A stretch of 64,000 nt of DNA, from NCBI RefSeq assembly GCF_000428985.1, contig NZ_AUAZ01000023.1, forward strand, positions 1 through 64,000, read 5' to 3'. Position 1 is the stretch's first letter; each line of letters starts with the position of its first letter. The position numbers and the translations under genes were made by a program. Source of the DNA: Marinobacterium litorale DSM 23545 (lineage in GTDB: Bacteria > Pseudomonadota > Gammaproteobacteria > Pseudomonadales > Balneatricaceae). Positions 6,942 through 16,729 of the stretch are shown here, piece by piece. The notes beneath the pieces are model-generated. The model had not been told where the DNA came from and searched no databases. It was given only the letters and a program-made list of their open reading frames with translations.

Positions 6942-9900
6942 ATGAATCCGTCGGATCTGCAGTTACCCGGCTATGAGATCGAGGCGGTCCTGTCCCGTGG
7001 CAGCGGCCGCGTGACCTATCGGGCTCGGCGTCTTGCCGATGGCGCCGCAGTGGCAATTGAAACATGGGACGCCGAGTATCCCGAACGTCAGCAGGTTGCG
7101 GAGATCCGGCGTGAAGCCAGCATCGCGCAACGCCTGTCCGGTATTAACGGAGTCCGTGAGGTGGATGCCGTTGTCCCTCATGGCGGAGGCAATCTGGCGC
7201 TGGTGTGCGAGCTATTCGAAAGCTCAATGGCGCATCGTCTGGAACAGAATGGAGGACAGGGTTTACCGCTGAACGAAGTGCTGGAAGTGGCGTTGAGCCT
7301 GGTGCGTACGCTGGGCGCGATCCACGCCAACGAAATCATCCACAAGGCATTGGCTCCGGAGCATATACTGCTTGATCCGGCCAGTGGTGATATTGCCCTG
7401 GCTGGCTTTGGCATCGCCTCGGAGCTGGATCAGGAGCGCCAGGCCGTACAGATGTCGCGTCGGGTCGAGGGCCCTTTGCCCTATATCTCCCCCGAGCAGA
7501 CCGGTCGTATGAACCGGGATCTTGACTACCGCTCCGATTATTACTCCCTGGGAGTCCTGCTGTTCGAGCTTCTCACCGGACAGCGACCTTTTCAGGCGGA
7601 CAATGCACTGGAATGGGTACACAGTCATCTCAGTCAGCGCCCCCCGGCACCCCATGAACTGAACGCAGCCGTTCCGGAAGCTGTTTCGGCCATCGTTCTC
7701 AAACTGTTGAGTAAGAATCCGGAGGCTCGTTATCAAAGTGCTGAGGGGATAACCCATGACCTGGAGCTGTGTGCCAACCGCCTGGCTGCCGGGAGACTGA
7801 TCGAGCCTTTCCAGCCCGGCGAGAAGGACCGGAGTCACAAGTTTCTCCTGCCGCAAAAACTCTATGGTCGGGATCGAGAGATAGACCAGCTGCTTACGCT
7901 GTTTGAAAGTGCAGCAGCCGGACAGACCGAGTTCTGTTTGGTGCACGGTTATTCCGGGGTGGGTAAATCGGCGCTGGTGAATGAGCTGGACCGGCCGCTG
8001 GTGCGGGAACGGGGCTTCCTTGTTCAGGGCAAGTTTGATCAGTTTCAGCAGGGCGCGCCCTGCAAAGCGCTGGCGTCAGCTTTTCGTGGTCTGGTACATC
8101 AGGTGTTGGCCCTGCCGTCGGCGCAGTTGGCGATATGGCGCGAGCGTTTGAACGAAGCACTGGCACCCAATGCCCGGCTGGTGGTTGAGCTGGTGCCGGA
8201 GCTTGAGCTGATTATTGGCTCGCAACCGGCGGTGGCACCGCTGCCGCCCGCCGAGGCCCGTAACCGACTCAACATTGTGCTGACGGCATTTCTACACGTA
8301 TTCGCCGGAGCCGGTCACCCAGTGGTGCTGTTTTTGGATGACCTGCAGTGGAGCGATGCACCGACCCTCGAGCTGCTACGACGGGTCATGCTCTCTCACG
8401 AGACATCCCATCTGTTTCTGGTGGGTGCCTACCGCAGTAACGAAGTGGCGGTGGGGCATCCGTTGCTGTTGATGCTCGATGACCTGAAAACGCATCGCAC
8501 GGTTAAAGAGATCCCGATTGGGCCGCTCGATCCCGGCTCCGTGAATCATCTGGTAGCCGATGCATTGAGTCGGACGGAAAATGAAACGCGTGAATTGGGA
8601 GAGCTGCTTTACGAGAAGGCGCAGGGGAATCCGTTTTTCACCAACGAGCTGATTCGCGGCCTGTACCTGGAAGGGGCAATTACTCCGGAAGCGGGAACCG
8701 GACGCTGGAGCTGGGACCTGGATCAGGCGCGCTGGGCGCAGATGAGCTCCGACGTGGTGGAATTCATGCTGGAGAGCCTGCGACGTCTGCCACCCGAGAC
8801 GCAACAGGTGTTGCAGCTGGCGGCCTGTATTGGTGCTAGCTTTGATCTCAATACGTTATCGGTCATCTATCAACGCAGTGCTACCGATACGGCCCGTGCG
8901 CTGTTGCCAGCGCTCAAACTGCATGCGGTATTGCCACTGCACAGCCATTACCGGCTGGTTAACGAGCGTGCGGATGAATCTGGCGAAGCACCGTTCAACC
9001 CGGTTTACCGGTTCCAGCATGACCGTGTGCAGCAAGCGGCCTACGCGCTGATCGATCGCGGTGCGCTGGCCGCTGTTCATCTATCGGTGGGCCGGCTGAT
9101 TCTGGCCAGTCGTGAAAATAGCGTATCGGATAATCGAGTCATCGAAATTGTCGATCACCTCAATTTGGGGCGTTCGCTGGTGGATAGTGAGCGTGAACGC
9201 ATCCAGCTCTGTCGCTTGAATCTCAGGGCGGCGGTTCGGGCCCATGACGCGACCGCCTATGAAGCCGCCTGGACCTATCTGCAGGTTGCCGGTGAGTTGA
9301 TGCCTGGACATGCCTGGTCAGCCGAGCCGGAGCTCATCCGCAGCTGGGCGACAGAGGTTCAACAGTGCGCCTACCTGACCGGGCGTACTGAGGCTGCAGA
9401 TCACTGGATTGACGTGTTGCTGGAGCATGCCGAATCGGACCTGGAGCGGGGGGATATCCTGGCCGTGCGTACCCGTCAGTATGCCACTCTGGGGCGGATG
9501 GAGGAGTCGATTCAGTCCGCCATTCAGGGGCTGACGCTGCTCGGCGTCGAGTTTTCGGCTGAGCCGGACTCCGCAGATATTGAGCGTGAGCGGCAGCGGG
9601 TGGTGGAATACCTGGGTGATCGACGTATCCCTGACTTGGTGGATGCGCCGGAGGTCAACGCCCCGGCAACCCTGATCGCCATGCGGCTGTTGATGGAGAT
9701 CTTTGCTGCAGCTTTTCTGTCGGGGAGTGGCAACCTGTTTCCCTACCTGGTGCTCAAATCGGTCAACTTATCGTTGCGTCACGGAAACGCCCCGGAGTCG
9801 GCCTTTTCCTATGCGGCCTACGGCATGTTGCTGTGCGGCGAACTCGATGAGCCGCGCTTGGGTTATGAATACGCGAAAGTGGGATTGGCGATCAACGAAC

Positions 9901-11996
9901 GGCTCGATGATCTGCCCCTGCGTTCCCGGGTTGTTTATGTGTTTGCCATGTTCGTTAATCACTGGAACAACCACTGGTCGAGCCTGACCCCTCTATTTCG
10001 CCAGGGAATCGAGGCGGGTTACCAGTCCGGTGATCTGCTTTACCTGGCATACAGTGCCCAGGACTGCGTGATCTGGGATCCGACCCTGGACCTGGAAACG
10101 GCCCACCGGTTACATGCCGAGAACCTGGAAATTGTGCGCGAGTGTGCCTATCAGGACTCACTCGACTCGGGCACGCTCTTTCTTCAGTTGCAACGCAATC
10201 TGATGGGCCTGACCGATGGCCTGTTCAGCCTCAGTGATGAAAGCTTCGATGAGCAGCGCTGTCTGGCGGGGATGCGAGAGCGCCAGTTCATGACCGGCAT
10301 CGCCAACTACCATATCTACAGTGCCGAAATAGCGCTTCTATATGGCGATTATGATCGCGCACAGGAGCATGTTTATGCCCAGGACAGACTGATTAAATCG
10401 GCGATGTCGCTGCCGCAGCTGGTGCGTTTCTATATTGTGGCTTTCCTGACGTTGGCGAGCCAATATCCGTCGATGACACCGGCCCAACAGCGGGAAACGC
10501 AAACTCGACTGGAGCGTGACCTGGCTCGAATGACCCGATGGGCTGATAATTGCCCGGAGAATTTCCGTCATCACCAGTATCTGATGCAGGCGGAGCTGGC
10601 GCGGTTGCAGGGGCAGTCTGAGCAGGCGCTGGAGTTATTCGAAGCAGCTATCGATGCTGCTGGCGAAAGTGGATTTATTCGGGATGAAGCCACTGCCTGC
10701 GAACGGGCTGCGCAGCACCTGTTGGGGCAGGGTCGGAAACGGGCCGCCGAAGGCTATCTGCGGGGGGCCTGCCGGCTGTATGAACGCTGGGGGGCACACC
10801 GCAAGGTGGCGCACATGACCCGCCAGTTCCCGATCCTTATAGAACTTCTGCAGCCGCCATCCTCCGCCGCAAACAGCACGGCAGATCTTGATTTGGCTTC
10901 CATCATGAAGGCGTCCCGGGAGATTTCCGGTGAAATTGTACTGGAGCGCCTGCTGAAAACCTCCATAGACATCTTACTGGAAAGTGCAGGGGGGCAGTGG
11001 GGGTGTTTACTGGCACGTCATGAAGGCCAGTTAACGGTGGAGGCGATCCGCTGGCCTCAGGAGGGATTGGCGTATATTGATGTCCCCGAGCACTCCTTGG
11101 TGACCGACTCAGACGGAAACCGGGTACCCTTGCCAATGACCGTTATCAGTCAGGTTTTGCACAGCGGCGAGGCGGTGGTGCTGGGGGAGGCCTATCACCA
11201 GGGCGATTTCGTAGCAGACCCCTATATCCGCAACTGCCAGCCGGTTTCCCTGTTCTGTGCACCAATCCAGCGGGAGCGGTTTGAAGGCGTTATCTATATG
11301 GAAAACAACCTCGCCTCTAATGTTTTTACCGAAGCGCGAGTGGAATTGATTCGTCTGCTAACGGCCCAGGCTGCCGTTGCCATTGAAAACGCCGGGCTCT
11401 ATGAGCAGGTCCAGGAGTACTCCCGCACGCTGGAGCAGAAAGTCGCCGAACGCACCACCCGGCTGAAGCAACTGAATCAGGAACTGCAGGGCTTGGTGGA
11501 CCGCGACGGTTTGACCGGTGTTGCCAACCGCCGACGTGGAGATGCCTACCTGAAGGAGGTCTGGAAACGTCTGCGCCGGGAGCGGCGTCCACTCTCGCTG
11601 ATCATGCTCGATGTGGATCACTTCAAGGCGTTTAACGATAACTATGGGCATCAGGCCGGCGATGATTGTCTCACCGTGGTTGCCAGCGTGATCAATGATC
11701 AGCTCAAACGTCCGGCTGACATGGTCGCGCGCTACGGCGGGGAGGAGTTTATGGTGATTCTGCCCGACACCGATAAAGAGGGTGCGCAGCGGTTGGCCGA
11801 GCAGGTACGTGAGGCCCTGGAGTCTCGTGCCATTGAACATGCTTTCTCATCGGCTGGAAACCGGGTCACGGTCAGTGCCGGGGGCGCTACGCTGGTTCCG
11901 GGTTCCGACGGCGGTCCTGAGCTCTTGCTGCGTGAAGCGGATATCGCGCTCTATCGCGCCAAGCGGATGGGCCGCAACCGGGTTCAGGTGGGCTGA
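6942..11996 (+). CDS. Giant pseudokinase - AAA ATPase - GAF - diguanylate cyclase
   Basis: A 1684-residue soluble signalling protein. Residues about 10-280 form a Ser/Thr kinase-like domain, but the key residues are replaced: the VAIK lysine is Glu (VAIETWD), HRDLKPxN reads HKALAPEH, and DFG reads GFG, while the SPEQTGRMNRDLDYRSDYYSLG activation segment is kept; it should not phosphorylate. Residues about 305-600 are a STAND/AAA ATPase with Walker A GYSGVGKS (336-343) and Walker B VVLFLDDLQWSD. A long TPR-like helical region follows, then a GAF domain (about 1320-1480), a short coiled coil (EYSRTLEQKVAERTTRLKQL) and a GGDEF domain with GGEEF at 1599-1603. The RPAD inhibitory site lies five residues upstream of GGEEF, so it should make c-di-GMP with product inhibition. 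The architecture is that of large predicted-ATPase kinases with a cyclase in place of a histidine kinase. Confidence 0.88.
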   Translation: MNPSDLQLPGYEIEAVLSRGSGRVTYRARRLADGAAVAIETWDAEYPERQQVAEIRREASIAQRLSGINGVREVDAVVPHGGGNLALVCELFESSMAHRLEQNGGQGLPLNEVLEVALSLVRTLGAIHANEIIHKALAPEHILLDPASGDIALAGFGIASELDQERQAVQMSRRVEGPLPYISPEQTGRMNRDLDYRSDYYSLGVLLFELLTGQRPFQADNALEWVHSHLSQRPPAPHELNAAVPEAVSAIVLKLLSKNPEARYQSAEGITHDLELCANRLAAGRLIEPFQPGEKDRSHKFLLPQKLYGRDREIDQLLTLFESAAAGQTEFCLVHGYSGVGKSALVNELDRPLVRERGFLVQGKFDQFQQGAPCKALASAFRGLVHQVLALPSAQLAIWRERLNEALAPNARLVVELVPELELIIGSQPAVAPLPPAEARNRLNIVLTAFLHVFAGAGHPVVLFLDDLQWSDAPTLELLRRVMLSHETSHLFLVGAYRSNEVAVGHPLLLMLDDLKTHRTVKEIPIGPLDPGSVNHLVADALSRTENETRELGELLYEKAQGNPFFTNELIRGLYLEGAITPEAGTGRWSWDLDQARWAQMSSDVVEFMLESLRRLPPETQQVLQLAACIGASFDLNTLSVIYQRSATDTARALLPALKLHAVLPLHSHYRLVNERADESGEAPFNPVYRFQHDRVQQAAYALIDRGALAAVHLSVGRLILASRENSVSDNRVIEIVDHLNLGRSLVDSERERIQLCRLNLRAAVRAHDATAYEAAWTYLQVAGELMPGHAWSAEPELIRSWATEVQQCAYLTGRTEAADHWIDVLLEHAESDLERGDILAVRTRQYATLGRMEESIQSAIQGLTLLGVEFSAEPDSADIERERQRVVEYLGDRRIPDLVDAPEVNAPATLIAMRLLMEIFAAAFLSGSGNLFPYLVLKSVNLSLRHGNAPESAFSYAAYGMLLCGELDEPRLGYEYAKVGLAINERLDDLPLRSRVVYVFAMFVNHWNNHWSSLTPLFRQGIEAGYQSGDLLYLAYSAQDCVIWDPTLDLETAHRLHAENLEIVRECAYQDSLDSGTLFLQLQRNLMGLTDGLFSLSDESFDEQRCLAGMRERQFMTGIANYHIYSAEIALLYGDYDRAQEHVYAQDRLIKSAMSLPQLVRFYIVAFLTLASQYPSMTPAQQRETQTRLERDLARMTRWADNCPENFRHHQYLMQAELARLQGQSEQALELFEAAIDAAGESGFIRDEATACERAAQHLLGQGRKRAAEGYLRGACRLYERWGAHRKVAHMTRQFPILIELLQPPSSAANSTADLDLASIMKASREISGEIVLERLLKTSIDILLESAGGQWGCLLARHEGQLTVEAIRWPQEGLAYIDVPEHSLVTDSDGNRVPLPMTVISQVLHSGEAVVLGEAYHQGDFVADPYIRNCQPVSLFCAPIQRERFEGVIYMENNLASNVFTEARVELIRLLTAQAAVAIENAGLYEQVQEYSRTLEQKVAERTTRLKQLNQELQGLVDRDGLTGVANRRRGDAYLKEVWKRLRRERRPLSLIMLDVDHFKAFNDNYGHQAGDDCLTVVASVINDQLKRPADMVARYGGEEFMVILPDTDKEGAQRLAEQVREALESRAIEHAFSSAGNRVTVSAGGATLVPGSDGGPELLLREADIALYRAKRMGRNRVQVG

Positions 11997-12011
11997 CGGG
12001 CGGCTGTCCGG

Positions 12012-12023
12012 TTGTCTAGATGT
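12012..12023. promoter_or_regulatory. PhnF-like operator upstream of the acyltransferase gene
   Basis: TTGTCTAGATGT is an imperfect copy of TTGTCTAGACAA, matching the GT-N-TA-N-AC core of HutC-subfamily GntR regulators on the left arm only. It is 68 bp upstream of the acyltransferase start. Two related copies occur upstream of phnC and phnF. Confidence 0.45.
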
Positions 12024-12090
12024 CATCGCGCCTTCACCATTAACCCCTAATCTGTTGCCGGTTTAATAATCTGAAGCCGGGAACAGCCTG

Positions 12091-12702
12091 ATGAAACATT
12101 TATCCTTTGAACCCTGTCTCGCCGCCGGGGTTGAGATCCGTGACGTGGAGTTCGGCCGATACAACGAGATCGGCGCCCGCTGTAAAGTGGTCAACAGCCG
12201 CTTGGGCGATTACTCCTATATCAGCGACGACTCCGACGTGATCAACACCGAGATCGGTCGCTTCTGCTCCATCGCTGCCCACACTCGCCTTAATCCCGGT
12301 AATCATCCGGTGGAGAAGGCCGCCATGCACCACTTTACCTACCGCAGCTCGCTCTATGGCTTTGGTGACGACGATGAGAGTTTCTTTCAGTGGCGTCGCG
12401 ATCAGCCAGTGTCGATCGGGCATGATGTCTGGATTGGACACGGGGCTGTGGTGCTGGCCGGGGTCACTGTCGGTAATGGCGCTGTTATCGCGGCCGGTGC
12501 CGTGGTCTCCAAGGATGTGGCGCCCTATACCATTGTTGGCGGTGTGCCCGCCAAGCCGATTCGCAAGCGTTTCAGCAGTGAAGTGATCGACGGCTTTGAA
12601 CGTCTGGCCTGGTGGGATTGGTCCCACGAACAGCTGGCCGAACGGCTGCCGGACTTTCGTGCGCTGACCGGAGAGGCCTTTCTGGCCAAGTATCTGGATT
12701 GA
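12091..12702 (+). CDS. Phosphonate-associated hexapeptide-repeat acyltransferase
   Basis: A 203-residue left-handed beta-helix acyltransferase of the CAT/LacA/DapH-like group. Hexapeptide repeats are visible from about 18 to 60 ([16 protein letters not shown]) and 105-150 ([20 protein letters not shown]), ending in the family motif [14 protein letters not shown]. Proteins of this subgroup are regularly encoded next to C-P lyase genes and are thought to acylate a phosphonate or an intermediate; the substrate is unknown. It lies 117 bp upstream of phnC in the same direction and a PhnF-like site precedes it. There is no phnO gene in the operon, and this enzyme could be its functional replacement (inference). 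Confidence 0.8.
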   Translation: MKHLSFEPCLAAGVEIRDVEFGRYNEIGARCKVVNSRLGDYSYISDDSDVINTEIGRFCSIAAHTRLNPGNHPVEKAAMHHFTYRSSLYGFGDDDESFFQWRRDQPVSIGHDVWIGHGAVVLAGVTVGNGAVIAAGAVVSKDVAPYTIVGGVPAKPIRKRFSSEVIDGFERLAWWDWSHEQLAERLPDFRALTGEAFLAKYLD

Positions 12703-12747
12703 CATCGGGCAGTCAAAAAAAAGCAATCAACTCGCAATCAAACGAAC

Positions 12748-12759
12748 ATATCTAGACAA
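12748..12759. promoter_or_regulatory. PhnF-like operator upstream of phnC
   Basis: ATATCTAGACAA keeps the right arm of the TTGTMTAKACAA palindrome. It lies 59 bp upstream of the phnC start, where a repressor would cover the promoter. Confidence 0.5.
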
Positions 12760-12818
12760 CCTCAGTGTCACAAAGCCCCTCTAGGATGGTCTCCATGCGA
12801 TCACAAGAGGGGCAAATC

Positions 12819-13646
12819 ATGCCAGCCATCCAGATTACCGACCTGCAGAAATCCTTTGGTTCTGCTCGGGTTCTCAAGTCGATTTCTCTGAACGTTGAAG
12901 AGGGAGAGATGGTCGCCCTCATCGGTTCGTCCGGTTCCGGCAAATCGACGCTGATGCGCCACCTGTCCTGTCTGACGTTGGCCGATAAAGGCAGCCGTTC
13001 TCAGATCGAAGTACTCGGTGTACCGGTTCAGCACAAGGGCCGGGCCAGCAAGGATATCCGCCGTACCCGGGCCCGGGTGGGCAACATCTTCCAGCAGTTC
13101 AATCTCGTTAATCGGCTCAGTGTTCTGACCAACGTCCTGATCGGCGGGCTCAGCCGCGTGCCGGTATGGCGCAGTATGCTGGGCTGGTTTACCCGTGAAG
13201 AAAAGCTGGAAGCACTGCAGGCGCTGGAGCTGGTGGGGCTGCGGGAACATGCCCTCAAACGTGCCTCCGAGCTTTCCGGTGGTCAGCAGCAGCGTGTTGC
13301 CATCGCCCGGGCGCTGATGCAGAAGGCGGAGGTGATTCTGGCCGACGAGCCCATCGCGTCGCTCGACCCGGAATCCTCCCGGCTGGTGATGGAAACCCTG
13401 GAACGAATAAACCGGGAGCTGGGCATCACCGTCGTTGTGACTCTGCATCAGGTGGATTACGCACAGAAATACTGCCGCCGTGCTGTTGCGTTGCAGGGCG
13501 GCGAGATCTTTTTCGATGGACCGATTACTGCCCTGGACGGGCAGATGCTCAGTCGCCTTTATGGCACTCAGATGGGCTCGGAGCCAGCACCTGAACCGGT
13601 CGCGGTTTCCTCTGCACGCCCCGCGTATGAACTTAATCCTGCTTAA
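12819..13646 (+). CDS. phnC: Phosphonate ABC transporter ATP-binding protein PhnC
   Basis: A 275-residue ABC ATPase that drives phosphonate import with PhnD and PhnE. Walker A is GSSGSGKST (about 34-42), the signature is [15 protein letters not shown], and Walker B is [13 protein letters not shown]. The insertion [20 protein letters not shown] and the [19 protein letters not shown] segment are characteristic of PhnC. The ATG at 12819 is preceded by AGAGGGGC; a GTG at 12765 in the same frame would add 18 residues overlapping the putative operator and is rejected. The C-terminal tail after about 250 is low-complexity ([14 protein letters not shown]). Confidence 0.95.
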   Translation: MPAIQITDLQKSFGSARVLKSISLNVEEGEMVALIGSSGSGKSTLMRHLSCLTLADKGSRSQIEVLGVPVQHKGRASKDIRRTRARVGNIFQQFNLVNRLSVLTNVLIGGLSRVPVWRSMLGWFTREEKLEALQALELVGLREHALKRASELSGGQQQRVAIARALMQKAEVILADEPIASLDPESSRLVMETLERINRELGITVVVTLHQVDYAQKYCRRAVALQGGEIFFDGPITALDGQMLSRLYGTQMGSEPAPEPVAVSSARPAYELNPA

Positions 13647-13668
13647 TATTCCAGTTTAGGAGTCTTTA

Positions 13669-14685
13669 ATGAAACTCAAAAAGCTGTTTTCCGGCATCAC
13701 CGCCGGCCTTGCGATGACCGCGGCACTGACCGGTGCTCAGGTTGCTCAGGCTGACGAGATGAAAGCGCTGAACTTCGGCATCATCTCCACCGAATCCTCA
13801 CAGAACCTGCGTACTGTCTGGGAGCCGTTCCTGGCCGATATGTCTGAAGATCTGGGTATGGAAGTGAAGCCGTTCTTCGCCTCCGACTACGCTGGCATCA
13901 TCCAGGCGATGCGTTTCGACAAAGTCGACGTGGCCTGGTACGGCAACAAATCCGCCATGGAAGCGGTGGATCGCGCCGGTGGCGAAATCTTCGCGCAGAC
14001 CGTCGACGTATCGGGTAACCCGGGTTACTGGAGCCTGCTGATCGCGCACAAGGATAACGATGCGATCAATAACGTGGACGACATGCTGGCTCAGGCCGAC
14101 AAGCTGGCTTTCGGTAACGGTGACCCGAACTCCACCTCCGGCTTCCTGGTGCCGGGTTACTACGTGTTCGCCAAGAATGGGGTTGATGCCAAAAAAGCGT
14201 TCAAACGGATGACCAACGCCAGTCACGAATCCAACTTCCTGGCGGTGGCTAACGGTCAGGTGGATGTTGCGACCAACAACACCGAAAATCTGGCCCGTAT
14301 TAAGGTGACCCATCCTGATAAATACGACCAGGTTAAGGTGATCTGGAAATCACCGCTGATCCCGTCCGACCCGATCGTCTGGCGCACCAACCTGCCGGAA
14401 AGCGCCAAATCCAAAATCTATGACTTCTTCATGAGCTATGGCACCACCGGTGATGCGCAGGAGCTGGCCGTACTGGAAGCACTGCAGTGGGCTCCGTTCA
14501 AAGCGTCCAGCAACGATCAGCTGCTGCCGATCCGCCAGCTGGCCCTGTTCAAACAGCGCGCTTCCATCGCCAATGATGACGGGCTGTCCGCCGAGGACAA
14601 AGAGTCTCAGCTGCGCGAAATCGATGACAAGCTGGCGGCTCTGAACCGTCGTATGGATGCCCTGGAAGCGGCTTCCGCTAACTGA
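13669..14685 (+). CDS. phnD: Phosphonate-binding periplasmic protein PhnD
   Basis: A 338-residue periplasmic binding protein. A Sec signal peptide (1-28, ending AQVAQA) precedes the mature start [20 protein letters not shown]. The body shows the PhnD pattern: [35 protein letters not shown] near the N terminus and [16 protein letters not shown] in the middle, residues known to contact the phosphonate group. The C-terminal segment (about 300-338) is a charged helix. It lies 22 bp after phnC; the strong hairpin that follows it probably raises its level relative to phnE. Confidence 0.95.
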   Translation: MKLKKLFSGITAGLAMTAALTGAQVAQADEMKALNFGIISTESSQNLRTVWEPFLADMSEDLGMEVKPFFASDYAGIIQAMRFDKVDVAWYGNKSAMEAVDRAGGEIFAQTVDVSGNPGYWSLLIAHKDNDAINNVDDMLAQADKLAFGNGDPNSTSGFLVPGYYVFAKNGVDAKKAFKRMTNASHESNFLAVANGQVDVATNNTENLARIKVTHPDKYDQVKVIWKSPLIPSDPIVWRTNLPESAKSKIYDFFMSYGTTGDAQELAVLEALQWAPFKASSNDQLLPIRQLALFKQRASIANDDGLSAEDKESQLREIDDKLAALNRRMDALEAASAN

Positions 14686-14696
14686 TCGACCTGCTT

Positions 14697-14722
14697 AACC
14701 GGCACCCGCTGTGGTGCCGGTT
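14697..14722 (+). other. Intra-operon hairpin between phnD and phnE
   Basis: AACCGGCACC-cgctgt-GGTGCCGGTT is a perfect 10-bp stem with a 6-nt loop, 11 bp after the phnD stop. There is no following T-run, so it is more likely an mRNA-stabilising or partial-attenuation structure, as is common after binding-protein genes, than a full terminator. Confidence 0.6.
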
Positions 14723-14753
14723 ACTCCCGCTTATTGTTAGTCGAGTTCATTCC

Positions 14754-15548
14754 ATGATCGAGTCTAGTGCTCACAATCTGACCCTGGAACGCAAACCGTT
14801 CAACTGGATCGCGGCGATCAGCTGGATGGTCCTGTTTACCCTGTTGGGCTGGGGTTGGGACGCGGCAGAGATCAATCCGCTGGTGCTGATCACCGAAAGC
14901 GGCAACATGGCCGAGTTTGCGTCCGATTTTTTTCCGCCGGATTTCGGTGATATCGGGTTTTACCTGGAAGAGATGGTGATCACCATCCATATCGCGCTTT
15001 GGGGGACGGTACTCTCCATCATCCTCTCAGTGCCGTTCGGAATTCTTAGTTCAGAGAACCTGATGCCGGTATGGGTGTATCAGCCGGTGCGACGTCTGAT
15101 GGATGCCACCCGTGCGATCAACGAAATGGTGTTCGCAATGCTGTTTGTGGTCGCGGTGGGGTTAGGGCCCTTTGCCGGGGTGTTGGCGCTGTTTGTTCAC
15201 ACCACAGGTGTCTTGGCCAAACTGTTCTCGGAAGCGGTGGAGGCGATCGACCCACGTCCAGTGGAAGGGGTGCGTGCCACGGGCGCCAATATGCTGGAAG
15301 AGATTCTGTATGGCGTTATCCCTCAGGTCCTCCCGTTGTGGATCTCCTACTCACTCTACCGGTTCGAATCCAATGTCCGCTCCGCAACAGTGGTGGGCAT
15401 GGTCGGTGCCGGTGGCATCGGCGTGATTCTCTGGGAAAGCATCCGCGGTTTTCAGTTTCAGCAAACCTGCGCCGTGATGATCGTAATCATCATCAGCGTG
15501 ACGCTTACCGACCTGCTGTCTCAGCGGTTGCGCAAGGCATTCATCTGA
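14754..15548 (+). CDS. phnE: Phosphonate ABC transporter permease PhnE
   Basis: A 264-residue inner-membrane permease with about six spans. One span lies near the N terminus ([17 protein letters not shown]), and the ABC permease domain runs from about 75 to 255, with the EAA loop region [27 protein letters not shown] that contacts PhnC. The ending [16 protein letters not shown] is typical of PhnE. It is intact and encoded once; many organisms have two PhnE proteins, so a homodimer is expected here. Confidence 0.95.
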   Translation: MIESSAHNLTLERKPFNWIAAISWMVLFTLLGWGWDAAEINPLVLITESGNMAEFASDFFPPDFGDIGFYLEEMVITIHIALWGTVLSIILSVPFGILSSENLMPVWVYQPVRRLMDATRAINEMVFAMLFVVAVGLGPFAGVLALFVHTTGVLAKLFSEAVEAIDPRPVEGVRATGANMLEEILYGVIPQVLPLWISYSLYRFESNVRSATVVGMVGAGGIGVILWESIRGFQFQQTCAVMIVIIISVTLTDLLSQRLRKAFI

Positions 15549-15553
15549 GATGA

Positions 15554-16282
15554 ATGCACTCACTTAGGGACTTGTATAGACAAATGGCTTTATATCGGAA
15601 AATCGCAACCCAGTTGCGTGATGAGATTATTTCCCAGTATAGCGCTGGCGACCTGCTGCCGCCGGAGAGCCGTCTTGCCGACCGCTTTTCCGTGAACCGG
15701 CATACGGTTCGGCGAGCCATTGACGAACTGGTCCAGGATGGACTGGTGCGTCGTTACCAGGGGTTGGGTTGCAAGATCGTCCAAACCCCCATCGATTATG
15801 CACTGCATGACCGTGCCGCGTTCTCCCACAACCTGAACCAGATCGGGCTGGGGCTGGAGACCGAGGTGTTGCGTTCTGTGGTCACCACTTTGCCGGCAAC
15901 GCTGGCACAGCAGCTGGATGTGTCACCAGATACCCGTATTCACGAGCTGAAGACTCGCCGCCTGATCGAGGGGGAACCGGTCTGCCTGATCCGGCACTAC
16001 CTGTTTGGTCTGCCGGAGGATGCTCTGAGCGCTTTTGAGGGCGGCTCCCTTCACCAGTTTCTACGGGAGAACTGGGGTATCGATCTGCGTCGTGGCACCA
16101 CCCGCCTGCGTGCGCGAATGCCCACATTCGAAGAGTGTGGCCAGTTGTCGATTACCCGGGGTGTGCCCGTGATGGAGGTCCATACCCGCAACCACTGCCG
16201 TGGTACCGATGAGCTGCGTGAGTACTCCATCGCTCGCAGCCGCAGTGATCTATTTGAATACAGCGTGGAACCCAAACCATGA
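15554..16282 (+). CDS. phnF: GntR/HutC family transcriptional regulator PhnF
   Basis: A 242-residue regulator with an N-terminal GntR winged helix (about 12-78; LPPESRLADRFSVNRHTVRRAIDELVQDGLVRRYQG) and a C-terminal UTRA ligand-binding domain (about 95-235), the architecture of PhnF. It overlaps phnG by 4 bp. Two starts are possible: ATG at 15554, 6 bp after the phnE stop and giving an N terminus of the same length as E. coli PhnF, or ATG at 15584 directly after a PhnF-like palindrome. I list the longer form. It probably represses the operon and is relieved by phosphonate or phosphate limitation. Confidence 0.88.
   Translation: MHSLRDLYRQMALYRKIATQLRDEIISQYSAGDLLPPESRLADRFSVNRHTVRRAIDELVQDGLVRRYQGLGCKIVQTPIDYALHDRAAFSHNLNQIGLGLETEVLRSVVTTLPATLAQQLDVSPDTRIHELKTRRLIEGEPVCLIRHYLFGLPEDALSAFEGGSLHQFLRENWGIDLRRGTTRLRARMPTFEECGQLSITRGVPVMEVHTRNHCRGTDELREYSIARSRSDLFEYSVEPKP
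15572..15583. promoter_or_regulatory. PhnF-like operator at the start of phnF
   Basis: TTGTATAGACAA is a near-perfect palindrome (reverse complement TTGTCTATACAA) matching the TGGTATAGACCA type of site described for PhnF. It lies within the first codons of the longer phnF reading frame and immediately before the alternative ATG at 15584, so it could control an internal promoter for phnF-phnP. Confidence 0.6.
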
Positions 16283-16728
16283 ATACCGCTATTGAACAGC
16301 GTCAGCACTGGATGTCGGTGCTGGCCAAGGCGCCTGTTGATGAACTGCTCGGCCTGTCCGAAGACGCCATCAAGGAGGTGAGCTTTGATGTGATCCGGGC
16401 GCCCGAGGTTGGGCTAACCCAGGTTCGTGCCCGGATGGGCAATAAAGGGGAGCGTTTCAACCTGGGCGATATGACACTGACCCGCTGTGTCGTGCGCTCG
16501 TCACTGGACACCCTGGGATACAGCTATATTGCCGGCCGTCATAAAGACCACGCTCTGCGTGCGGCCCAGCTTGATGCGCTGTTACAGGACCCGCAGATGG
16601 GAGAGGTGATTATGGACCGAGTGGTCCGCCCGATTGAAACCCTGCTCCTGGAAGCGGAAGCGAAAAAACGTCGCGAGACCGACGCCACCCGTGTCGACTT
16701 CTTCACGCTTGTAAGGGGGGAGGACTGA
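16279..16728 (+). CDS. phnG: C-P lyase complex subunit PhnG
   Basis: A 149-residue protein matching PhnG in length and sequence: RQHWMSVLAKAPVDELLG at the start, VGLTQVRARMGNKGERFNLGDMTLTRCVVR in the middle and SYIAGRHKDHALRAAQLDALLQD. PhnG is part of the PhnGHIJ core complex that attaches the phosphonate to the ribose of ATP. It overlaps phnF by 4 bp and is followed by phnH after one base, so translation is coupled. Confidence 0.95.
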   Translation: MNTAIEQRQHWMSVLAKAPVDELLGLSEDAIKEVSFDVIRAPEVGLTQVRARMGNKGERFNLGDMTLTRCVVRSSLDTLGYSYIAGRHKDHALRAAQLDALLQDPQMGEVIMDRVVRPIETLLLEAEAKKRRETDATRVDFFTLVRGED

Positions 16729-16729
16729 A

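Noticed and set aside
12765-12818. Upstream GTG start for phnC
   Set aside because: It would add 18 residues without similarity to PhnC; a good ribosome-binding site precedes the ATG at 12819.
12703-12818. Pho box before phnC
   Set aside because: Only a single TGTCA half-site is visible (CAGTGTCACAAAG), without the 11-bp-spaced second repeat.
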